33,728 nt of DNA, from positions 1 to 33,728 of the forward strand of contig CAIYHO010000106.1 of NCBI GenBank assembly GCA_903925955.1, in the 5' to 3' direction. This DNA is from an uncultured Chloroflexota bacterium. Lineage in GTDB: Bacteria; Chloroflexota; Limnocylindria; Limnocylindrales; CSP1-4. Made by a program: the position numbers and the translations under genes. How positions within the stretch are numbered: the first letter of the stretch is position 1; each line of letters begins with the position of its first letter. The notes beneath the pieces are model-generated. The model saw nothing but the letters and a program-made list of their open reading frames with translations, ran no database searches and had not been told where the DNA came from. Below, piece after piece: positions 1-7,365 of this stretch.

Positions 1-427
1 CGCCGGGTGGCAGCAGGTGAAGATGAGGCGCAGCTGGTCATCGGCGATGGGCGCCATCTCGTCCTCGGCGGCCGCCATCAGCGCAGTGTCCCGTCGCGAG
101 GTCTCAAAGGCCGTATCGGCCACAATCGCATCGGCTTTCGACGCCAGCGTGCGGGCGCGACGAACGCGGTCGATGGCGCGGTTGCGGGCGGTCGTGGTGA
201 TCCAGGCGCCCGGATTGGCCGGGATCCCGTCACGCGGCCAGCGCTCAAGCGCCGCGACATAGGCATCGGCAACCGCCTCCTCGGCCAAGTCGAAATCGCG
301 CAGCACACGGATGAGCGCAGCCGTTGCCCGGCCGTGCTCCTCGGCGAAGACGCGTGCGACGGCACGGCGGGCAACCGCGTCCGCGGCAGCGTCCGGCGCC
401 CCAACCGCCGCCGGCGTGGGCGGCTCG
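1..427 (-). CDS. RNA polymerase ECF sigma factor (SigJ/ECF42-like), partial: C-terminus runs off the window
   Basis: Minus-strand translation gives ...AVADAYVAALERWPRDGIPANPGAWITTTARNRAIDRVRRARTLASKADAIV...APIADDQLRLIFTCCHPA, a typical ECF sigma motif; lies directly downstream of a YCII/DGPF gene. The start codon is not a clear ATG/GTG, so the 5' end is approximate. Confidence 0.85.
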
Positions 428-428
428 A

Positions 429-776
429 TCAGCCCATCTCCAAGATCGGCCTGATCTCGATGGTGCCCAGAGCGGCACCCGGAATGCGCGCGGCGGCCTC
501 AATGGCTGCGTCCAGATCGACAGCGTTGATCAGGTAGTAGCCGCCCAGCTGCTCCTTCGTCTCGGCAAAGGGCCCATCGCTCACGAGGCGCTTGCCGTTC
601 CGGATGGCAACCGTGGTTGCGGCCGACGGGTCCTGCAGCGCCTCCCCGCCCAGATGCTGACCGGTGTCCTCCAGCCAGTGCGTGTAGGCGTCGTACGCCT
701 GCCACATGGCGCCCATCTCGGCCTCATTCTGGGGCTGTGCGGCCGGGTCGCCGTAGATCATCAACAGGTAGCGCAT
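429..776 (-). CDS. YCII-related (DGPF) domain protein
   Basis: MRYLLMIYGDP...LVSDGPFAETKEQLGGYYLINAVDLDAAIEAAARIPGAALGTIEIRPILEMG; DGPF motif; adjacent to ECF sigma gene. Confidence 0.9.
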   Translation of the reverse strand: MRYLLMIYGDPAAQPQNEAEMGAMWQAYDAYTHWLEDTGQHLGGEALQDPSAATTVAIRNGKRLVSDGPFAETKEQLGGYYLINAVDLDAAIEAAARIPGAALGTIEIRPILEMG

Positions 777-897
777 CGCGTTGTCCCTCGGGTACAGGGG
801 CCCGGCAGTTGCGGGCCGTCATCCTAACGACGAATTGCCAAGCGCGATTTCGACAGCGTCACGGGCGCTTCTTGCGGCATCGTGCGAGCATTCCGCC

Positions 898-2415
898 ATG
901 GCGTCGCCCAAGGAGATCCTGGTCATCGGGGGCCGCGAGGTTGCGGTGAGCAACCCCGGGAAGATCTACTTCCCGCAGGCCGGATACACAAAGCTTGATC
1001 TGGTCCGCTACTTCCTGTCGGTGGCCGACGGCGCGGTCCTGGGTGTCCGGGGCCGGCCGATGGCGCTGAAGCGCTTTGTGGACGGGGCCGAAGCCGAACC
1101 CTTCTTCCAGAAGCGCGCGCCGGACAACCGACCGCCGTGGCTGCGCGTTGCCACGCTGACGTTCCCCTCCGGCCGGACGGCCGACGAGATCGTGGTGGAC
1201 GATGCCGCCGGGCTTGCCTGGGTGGCCAACCTTGGCTGTCTTGACCTGAACCCGCACCCGGTCCGCGCAGAGGACCTGGACCACCCCGACGAGCTGCGCG
1301 TGGACCTGGACCCGGTGCCGGGCGTGCCGTGGTCGCAGATCCGCCTCGTGGCCATGGTGGTGCAGGAGTCGCTGGCCTCGGTTGGGCTGGTTGGCTGGCC
1401 GAAGACCTCCGGCTCGCGTGGCATCCACATCAACGTGCGGATTGAGCCGCGCTGGACGTTCCCGGAGGTGCGGCGGGCGGCGCTGGCGCTGGCGCGCGAT
1501 GTGGAGCGGCGTGCGCCCACGCTTGCGACGTCGAAGTGGTGGAAGGAGGAGCGCCACGGCGTATTCCTCGACTACAACCAGAACGCGCGGGACCGTACGG
1601 TGGCGTCTGCCTACTCCGTGCGGCCGCTGCCCGATGCGCGGGTCTCGTTCCCGCTGCGCTGGGACGAGGTACCTGTTGCGGTAGCCGAGGACTTCACGCT
1701 GGCCACCGTGCCCGCGATCTACGCGGCTCGGGGCGATGCTGGCGCTGGTATCGATGCCGCCGTGGGCTCGCTTGAGGCGCTCCTGGAGCTGTCCGCGCGT
1801 GATGAGGCTGAGGGGCTGGGCGATGCGCCCTGGCCACCGAACTACGCGAAGCAGGACGGGGAGCCGCCGCGGGTCCAGCCGTCGCGTGCGCGCCGCCCGG
1901 CTTCCGAGTACCAGCCGGGCAAGGGCGTTGCCGGTGGTCCGCCACCGGACGTTGCTGCCGAGCGGGCAGCCGCCGTGGCCGCTGGGGATCCCAACGCGGG
2001 TCTGCCGCAGCTGCCCACTCTGGCGCCCGGGTCCGAGGGCTGGCAGGGCACCCGCCCAACGCCCACCGGCCGTCGCCGCTCGTCCATCCCCGTCATCGAG
2101 ATCGCCCGCGCCGCGTCCAAGCGCGAGGTCCAGGCGGGCTTCGAGCGCTGGTCCCTGCGCCACCCGGAAGCCGCCGCGCACCTCGAGCCCGCAGACGTCC
2201 TCACCGACGCCATGCGCGGCCGCTCATCTGCCTGGTACCGCCTGCGCGTCAACCTGACACATGTCCCGGAGCCGCTGCGCCCGGCCCAGGAGGAACTCGA
2301 CCCGGACTACGACCCGTGGGCGTCAATCACGCCCGAGGAGCGCGCCGCGTGGGAGACCGCGCAGGCAGCTCTTGGTGGGCGACGAACGGCACCAAGGAGG
2401 CGCGACGATGGTTGA
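898..2415 (+). CDS. LigD-type DNA polymerase/primase (NHEJ PolDom) with C-terminal extension
   Basis: MASPKEILVIGGREVAVSNPGKIYFPQAGYTKLDLVRYF...LRVDLDPVPGVPW...WPKTSGSRGIHINVRIEPRW...GVFLDYNQNARDRTVASAYSVRPLPDARVSFPLRWDEV: AEP/PolDom motifs. ATG at 898 preferred over the longer ORF start. Confidence 0.9.
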   Translation: MASPKEILVIGGREVAVSNPGKIYFPQAGYTKLDLVRYFLSVADGAVLGVRGRPMALKRFVDGAEAEPFFQKRAPDNRPPWLRVATLTFPSGRTADEIVVDDAAGLAWVANLGCLDLNPHPVRAEDLDHPDELRVDLDPVPGVPWSQIRLVAMVVQESLASVGLVGWPKTSGSRGIHINVRIEPRWTFPEVRRAALALARDVERRAPTLATSKWWKEERHGVFLDYNQNARDRTVASAYSVRPLPDARVSFPLRWDEVPVAVAEDFTLATVPAIYAARGDAGAGIDAAVGSLEALLELSARDEAEGLGDAPWPPNYAKQDGEPPRVQPSRARRPASEYQPGKGVAGGPPPDVAAERAAAVAAGDPNAGLPQLPTLAPGSEGWQGTRPTPTGRRRSSIPVIEIARAASKREVQAGFERWSLRHPEAAAHLEPADVLTDAMRGRSSAWYRLRVNLTHVPEPLRPAQEELDPDYDPWASITPEERAAWETAQAALGGRRTAPRRRDDG

Positions 2416-2851
2416 ACGGTCCGATGTCGAGCGGTTCATCGACGACTATCGCCGGGCGTTCGAACGCTTTGATGTTGCGAGGGTGGCCGGGTATTTCGCG
2501 TTTCCCCTGCACGTGACCGGCGACGCGGCCGAGGTCACCGTCGTCAGCATCCCTTCGCTTGAGGCGTGGCTGCCGCAAATCGAGCGCATCGTCGGCGCCT
2601 ACCGGCTGCTGGGCGTGGCGTCCGCACGCCCGGGCGACATCCGGATCCGGCTCGTCACAGAGCGAATCGCGCAGGTGACAGTCGACTGGGCCCTAGATGA
2701 CGCCCAGGATGACTGCGTCTACGACTTCAACGCCTCGTACACGCTCGCCGACTTTGGCGCCGGGCTGCGGATCACGGCCATCGCCCACAACGAGCGCCCG
2801 AAGATGATGGCGGCGCTCGCTCGTAAACAGGCCGCTGATCGCACCGCCTAG
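2408..2851 (+). CDS. NTF2/SnoaL-like protein
   Basis: MVERSDVERFIDDYRRAFERFDVARVAGYFAFPLHVTGD...; size and pattern of an NTF2-fold protein; overlaps the preceding stop. Confidence 0.6.
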   Translation: MVERSDVERFIDDYRRAFERFDVARVAGYFAFPLHVTGDAAEVTVVSIPSLEAWLPQIERIVGAYRLLGVASARPGDIRIRLVTERIAQVTVDWALDDAQDDCVYDFNASYTLADFGAGLRITAIAHNERPKMMAALARKQAADRTA

Positions 2852-2868
2852 CGATCCCGCGGGCACAC

Positions 2869-3237
2869 CTACGCCGTCGCCGGGAGCCAGAGCACCGCGT
2901 TCACGAGGTCGCTGGGCCGCTGCGCCAACTCGAGTGCCTCCAGCGCGTCCGCGATCCGCCCCACGCCAGCCCGAGTTGGCGGTGTAGCGCGCGAACTGCA
3001 GAGCACCACGCCGGGGTGCGGCCGGCCGGCCGAAATCTCCACGGCGGCCAGCGCGCGGAAGCCCGCGATGTCGTAGGTCACAACCGTCCGGCTCTCAACC
3101 GTGGCGGCTTCCCAGACCCGGCGATCGATGGCCCCACGGAGGTCCGCCCGCTCAGCACTGGCCACCGCGTCATGGCCGCGAGCCCGCAGGATGTCGGCCA
3201 CGGCAACCGGCACGTGTTCGTCAAGCAGAACCCTCAC
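2869..3237 (-). CDS. DUF5615-type PIN-like toxin
   Basis: MRVLLDEHVPVAVADILRARGHDAVASAERADLRGAIDRRVWEAATVESRTVVTYDIAGFRAL...: DUF5615 N-terminal LLDE motif and VTYD motif; 4-bp overlap with upstream antitoxin. Confidence 0.75.
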   Translation of the reverse strand: MRVLLDEHVPVAVADILRARGHDAVASAERADLRGAIDRRVWEAATVESRTVVTYDIAGFRALAAVEISAGRPHPGVVLCSSRATPPTRAGVGRIADALEALELAQRPSDLVNAVLWLPATA

Positions 3238-3671
3238 GGGAAGAGCCGGCGCCGCTTCTCCTGCAGCGCGAACTCTCGCTCGAAGATCGCCTCGTTCTCG
3301 GCCAGCCAGGCGTCGATCTCCTCCGTGTACGTCAAGTAGTAGTCAAGCGCGATCTGCACCCTCGTCGCAGGCAGGTTCAACAGCGACGCAACCTCATGTA
3401 CGTCCCCGGCATTCGCCTTGAGCACCATCACGATCTCCCAGACGTCCGGCCCGCCCACAACCGCCGCGCGCCGTCCGGCCGGCCCATCCGCGAACCGGAT
3501 GCCAGGGTGCTCCACGAGGCGCAGCCCCTCCTCGAGGTACTGCTCCGCCAATGAGGTCCGCGTTGTGCCCTGCATCGCGGCGCGCACGTCTAGCCGCTTC
3601 ACCATGTCTGGCGGCAGGCGGAAGCTGCTGACCTCTCGAACCGCCTTCTTGGAACCTTGTCGCTCGCTCAT
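3234..3671 (-). CDS. antitoxin: RHH-like N-terminus plus DUF433-like C-terminus
   Basis: MSERQGSKKAVREVSSFRLPPDMVKRLDVRAAMQGTTRTSLAEQYLEEGLRLVEHPGIRF...GPDVWEIVMVLKANAGDVHEVASLLNLPATRVQIALDYYLTYTEEIDAWLAENE; couples with toxin via overlap 3234-3237. Confidence 0.7.
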   Translation of the reverse strand: MSERQGSKKAVREVSSFRLPPDMVKRLDVRAAMQGTTRTSLAEQYLEEGLRLVEHPGIRFADGPAGRRAAVVGGPDVWEIVMVLKANAGDVHEVASLLNLPATRVQIALDYYLTYTEEIDAWLAENEAIFEREFALQEKRRRLFP

Positions 3672-3677
3672 GCCGAC

Positions 3678-3705
3678 ATCGTAACTCGTCGTATTACGTC
3701 GTCAA
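3678..3705 (-). promoter_or_regulatory. putative promoter of the antitoxin/toxin pair: TTGACG-N16-TACGAT, 6 nt before ATG
   Basis: On minus strand TTGACG (3705-3700), 16-nt spacer, TACGAT (3683-3678), then 6 nt to ATG (3671): leaderless arrangement. Confidence 0.55.
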
Positions 3706-4458
3706 CACTGTCTGCGCTCGGGGTGCACTCGGCGAGGCCGTGATCCGATACCCATCGGGCGTGCTGTGTGCCCAGAGCATTGCGGCCCCAGGCCAGGGTC
3801 CGGTCCCAGTGAGCGCAGCGAGTGCCGCGTCCGGCGACCCCGGATAGGACGCGGCGATCAGCGCGCCAAACTCCCGGACAACGTCCCGGTTGTGCCGAGT
3901 GGCCCTCACAACCAGGAGGCGCGAAATGGTCGCCGTCTCGCCGTCCCGGTACGGCCACACTGCGGCCGACGGCAGCGACGACGCCTTGTCCCGGCTCCGT
4001 CGGAGCAGTTGCTCTAGCCGACGCAGCTCGGACTCAATTTCGGTGGCGATAGCCAAGTGCTCTGCCGCGTCATGGAACACAAGGTCAATCGAACCGCGGG
4101 CTGGCCGCCACACGCCCACCTCGGGCCACGGACCCCACCGAACGTGTGCCAGCCGCAACAGCGCCACCGCGATGGCCGACTGGTGCCGATCACGTATCGG
4201 GGATCCCGTGTTGGGGTAGAGGCGGCACGCAAGGTCCGCACCCAGCGCGGCCGCAATGCGCGCGTAGATCTCCAGCGTTGGCTCGGCCTTGTGCTCCTCG
4301 ATTCGCGACAGGTAGCCCTGCGAGATCCCGCATGCGGCCGCGACCTGCCGTTGGCTTGCGCCCGCGTCCTCGCGCATGCGGACGATGTCCTCCGCCATCT
4401 GGTACCTAATCGACGCCAGCCGCTTGATCGCGTCGCTCTGGATCTTCGTGAGGCTCAT
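3694..4458 (-). CDS. XRE-family HTH protein with C-terminal putative endonuclease-fold-like domain
   Basis: HTH: DIVRMREDAGASQRQVAAACGISQGYLSRIEEHKAEPTLEIYARIAAALG; C-term: EVGVWRPARGSIDLVFHDAAEHLAIATEIESELRRLEQLLR. Paralog of 31098..31904. Confidence 0.8.
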   Translation of the reverse strand: MSLTKIQSDAIKRLASIRYQMAEDIVRMREDAGASQRQVAAACGISQGYLSRIEEHKAEPTLEIYARIAAALGADLACRLYPNTGSPIRDRHQSAIAVALLRLAHVRWGPWPEVGVWRPARGSIDLVFHDAAEHLAIATEIESELRRLEQLLRRSRDKASSLPSAAVWPYRDGETATISRLLVVRATRHNRDVVREFGALIAASYPGSPDAALAALTGTGPWPGAAMLWAHSTPDGYRITASPSAPRAQTVLTT

Positions 4459-4480
4459 GCCGACATTGAAGCGACAGCCG

Positions 4481-4512
4481 CTTATCTGCGACTTATCTGC
4501 GGCTCATCTCGG
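4481..4512. promoter_or_regulatory. tandem 11-bp-period repeat upstream of XRE gene (putative operator)
   Basis: cttatctgcg at 4481-4490 and 4492-4501, degenerate ctcatctcgg at 4503-4512; first copy 23 bp from the start codon. Confidence 0.6.
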
Positions 4513-4533
4513 GCACTCCTCGAGCCCTGGCGT

Positions 4534-4783
4534 CCCGGATATTCCTGCGGGGCATCGATTCCCACCACGAAGTGCCGCAGCGATGCCCGGCAGGCATCAC
4601 CGGAGCAGAAACGGGGGCGAAGCGGGGGCGAAACCGGCGTCGCGATGCCCGGCAGGCATCACCACGACACGATCGGGGCAAAACTGATGCCCCCGGGAAA
4701 TACCCGCGGCAAGGGGCGGCGAGGGGCGACGGGAACCGGCGAAGCAGTGCCCAAATCGATGCCCCCGGGGAATACCCGCGGCA
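4534..4783. repeat. intergenic mosaic of direct and inverted repeats
   Basis: gcgatgcccggcaggcatcacc at 4580-4601 and 4642-4663; gatgcccccggg(a/g)aatacccgcggca at 4686-4711 and 4758-4783; inverted related copy cccggatattcctgcggggcatcgat at 4534-4559. Confidence 0.8.
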
Positions 4784-4828
4784 TGCCGTGGCGGGGTGGG
4801 CGCGCTGACGAATCGCACCGCCTAACGC

Positions 4829-6235
4829 CTAGTCCACGTCCTCCTGGATCAACCCGTCGTCGGCCAAGGGTGGCTGACCGCGCAGCTCGCGAAGGCGGTT
4901 GACGCGGTCGATGGTGCGCGGGTGCGTTGAGAAGATCCCGGCTGCGCGCTTCTCGCGAGCCCGGATGGGGTTGACAAACCAGAGCGGCGCCGTGGCGCGG
5001 TTGGCGGCAAGCAGCGCCTGGTCCGTCCGAGCCGCTCGCAGCAGCGCGCCCTCCAGTGCCGCCGGGTTGCGCCCCAGCTCCACGGCCGTGGCGTCGGCGA
5101 GGTACTCGCGCTGTCGCGACACGGCCACCTGGGTGAGGCGCGCGAACACCGGTGCAATGGCGTTGAGCACCGTGGCCACCAGCAGCAGGACAAGGACAAA
5201 GATGATGATGGCCAGGACGATGGCGAATGCATCGCCCGCGTCCGAATCGCCGCCACCGCCGCCGCTGCTGCCGCCGCCACCGCCTCCGCCACCACCGCCG
5301 CTTGACCCGCCGCCGGATGACGAGCCGCCGCCTCCCCAGTGGCCGAAGCCCCAGGAGCCGCCGCTGCCGCCACCACCGGCCGCATCCGCGATGAGCCTCG
5401 GGATCCGAAACGGCAACGTCACCACGCGGAAGAACCCGTCGGCCACCAGTACCACCGCGCCCACGCCGATGGCGGCGATCAGGCTGTAGCGGCTGTCGTA
5501 GTTGCGGATGTGGGCGAGCTCATGGGCCACCACGCCCTGGAGCTCCTCGCGCGACATGACGTTGAGCAGCCCGCGCGTCACCACCAGCACGGCGTGCTCC
5601 GGGTCACGCCCGGCGGCAAACGCGTTGGGCGCGTTCTCCTCCACCACATACAGCCCGGGTGCCGGGATCCCTGCCGCAATGGCCAGCTCGGTCACGGTGT
5701 CGCGCAATGGCCCTGCGTCATCGGCCGCCAAGGGCCGGGCAGACGAGATGCGCAGCAGCGCCCGCTCGCCGCGCGTGTAGGCCAGCCACGCCGAGGCCGC
5801 GCCAATCGCCACGGCCCCGCCGGCAAACGCCAGCCCAACGGACGTTCGCAGCGACACGACCGCCGCAATCACATAGGCGGTCAGCGCAAGCAGGACCACG
5901 ATGGCAGCCGACAGCAGGAGTGCGTCCCGCCGATTGACGGCCGCCTGCGACCAGAACGTATCGCCTGCGGGCGCGATGCGGTGCAGCACCAGCGGCGTCA
6001 CCACCAGCAGGATCAGCGCAACCAAGAGCACCACCGCCGGCTCCCACGGGGTAATCCCCAGCGGCCCCGGCTTGAAGGTGAACGGCAGGACGCCGTACTC
6101 GCCCACGTAGTACACAACCAGCGCCGTGATCAGCGGCACCAACACCAGCACTGCGATGAACGCCAGACCGATGCGGCCGTAGTCAGCGTCGGCAATCCCT
6201 GAGGCGATCTGCGAACGATCCCCCCGCTTGCTCAT
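4829..6235 (-). CDS. M48-family (HtpX-like) membrane zinc metalloprotease with Gly-rich insertion
   Basis: VVAHELAHIRNYDSRYSL (HExxH), REYLADATAVELGRNPAAL; N-terminal TM segments. Confidence 0.9.
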   Translation of the reverse strand: MSKRGDRSQIASGIADADYGRIGLAFIAVLVLVPLITALVVYYVGEYGVLPFTFKPGPLGITPWEPAVVLLVALILLVVTPLVLHRIAPAGDTFWSQAAVNRRDALLLSAAIVVLLALTAYVIAAVVSLRTSVGLAFAGGAVAIGAASAWLAYTRGERALLRISSARPLAADDAGPLRDTVTELAIAAGIPAPGLYVVEENAPNAFAAGRDPEHAVLVVTRGLLNVMSREELQGVVAHELAHIRNYDSRYSLIAAIGVGAVVLVADGFFRVVTLPFRIPRLIADAAGGGGSGGSWGFGHWGGGGSSSGGGSSGGGGGGGGGGSSGGGGGDSDAGDAFAIVLAIIIFVLVLLLVATVLNAIAPVFARLTQVAVSRQREYLADATAVELGRNPAALEGALLRAARTDQALLAANRATAPLWFVNPIRAREKRAAGIFSTHPRTIDRVNRLRELRGQPPLADDGLIQEDVD

Positions 6236-7317
6236 TCCCCGAAGATCCTCGAGAGCAGGAACGGCGCCGTGGTCTCCAGCTGGTCATAGCGGCAGTCGCG
6301 CGGCGTGCGGTCGGGCCGCCAGCGCCGGAACGTTGACGCATGGCGGAACCGGTCGCCCTGCATGTGGTCGTACGCCACCTCAACCACGCGCTTGCAGCGC
6401 AAGGGCTCCCACGAGAGGTCCTTGCCTCGGTTCCAGCGCGAACTCGCACCCGGCAGCCGCTGGCCGGAACCCTCTGCGCCAAACGACGCCTGGTCAGCCC
6501 ACTCGCGCCACGGGTGATTGTTGAGCGCGTCGTCGCGCAGCGGCGCCAACTCGGCGAGCAGCGCCTCGCGCCGTTCCCATGTGAACGACGCCGTGATCCC
6601 CACGTGGTGGAGCTTGCCCCCGGCGTCATACAGCCCCAACAGCAGCGACCCGACGTGTGTTCCCAGGCCGTTCTTGTGCCAGCGGAACCCGGCCACCACG
6701 CAATCGGCGGTGCGCTCGTGCTTGACCTTCACCATGGCGCGCTTGCCCGGCTGATACGTCCCGTCAAGGCGCTTGGCCACAACGCCGTCGAGACCCGCGC
6801 CCTCAAACCTGTCAAACCAGTCGGCGGCCACCGCCCGATCCAGCGTGGCGGGTGTCAGGTAGATGGGCGCCGTTGCCCCGCCCAGCACCGCCTCCAGTCG
6901 CGCACGCCGCTCTGACTGCGGCTGCTCCCGCAGATCCTCGTCGCCCAGCGCCAGCAGGTCCCACGCCACAAACGAGGCCGGCGACTCAGCCGCCAGCGTC
7001 CGCACACGCGAGTCCGCCGGGTGGATGCGCAGGAGGAGCGCGTCAAAGTCCAGGGCGCCGCCGCGGGCAATCACAATCTCGCCGTCCAGCACACAGCGCT
7101 CTGGCAACTGCTTGAGAAACGGCAAGGCCAGCTCCGGGAAGTACCGGTCCAGAGGCTTCAGTTCGCGCGACTGGATAAACACCTCGTCGCCGTCCTTGAA
7201 GACCATGGCTCGGAAGCCATCCCATTTGGGCTCAAAGAGCCAGCCGTCACCAGGCGGCAGACCGGAGGAGGGCTTGGCGAGCATCGGCTCGACGGGGTGG
7301 CTGAAGGGGAGCGCCAT
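6232..7317 (-). CDS. ATP-dependent DNA ligase (LigC/LigD-ligase type)
   Basis: MLAKPSSGLPPGDGWLFEPKWDGFRAMVFKDGDEVFIQSRELKPLDRYFPEL...LDGEIVI...DGVVAKRLDGTYQPGKRAMVKVKHERTADCVVAGFRWHKNG...; KxDG ligase motif. Confidence 0.93.
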   Translation of the reverse strand: MALPFSHPVEPMLAKPSSGLPPGDGWLFEPKWDGFRAMVFKDGDEVFIQSRELKPLDRYFPELALPFLKQLPERCVLDGEIVIARGGALDFDALLLRIHPADSRVRTLAAESPASFVAWDLLALGDEDLREQPQSERRARLEAVLGGATAPIYLTPATLDRAVAADWFDRFEGAGLDGVVAKRLDGTYQPGKRAMVKVKHERTADCVVAGFRWHKNGLGTHVGSLLLGLYDAGGKLHHVGITASFTWERREALLAELAPLRDDALNNHPWREWADQASFGAEGSGQRLPGASSRWNRGKDLSWEPLRCKRVVEVAYDHMQGDRFRHASTFRRWRPDRTPRDCRYDQLETTAPFLLSRIFGE

Positions 7318-7365
7318 ACCCGCACGATACCGCGCGCTGCAAGATGCGCCTCTCGGGCGGCAGGG

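Noticed and set aside
859-2181. Long minus-strand ORF opposite the LigD-type polymerase
   Set aside because: Low-complexity Arg/Gly/Pro-rich antisense translation; the plus strand encodes a clear conserved protein. Typical GC-rich shadow ORF.
4580-4783. Possible CRISPR array
   Set aside because: Only two copies each of two different repeats, irregular spacing, no cas genes in window.
5339-6202. Plus-strand 287-aa ORF in htpX-like gene
   Set aside because: His/Arg/Gln-rich antisense frame of the M48 protease.
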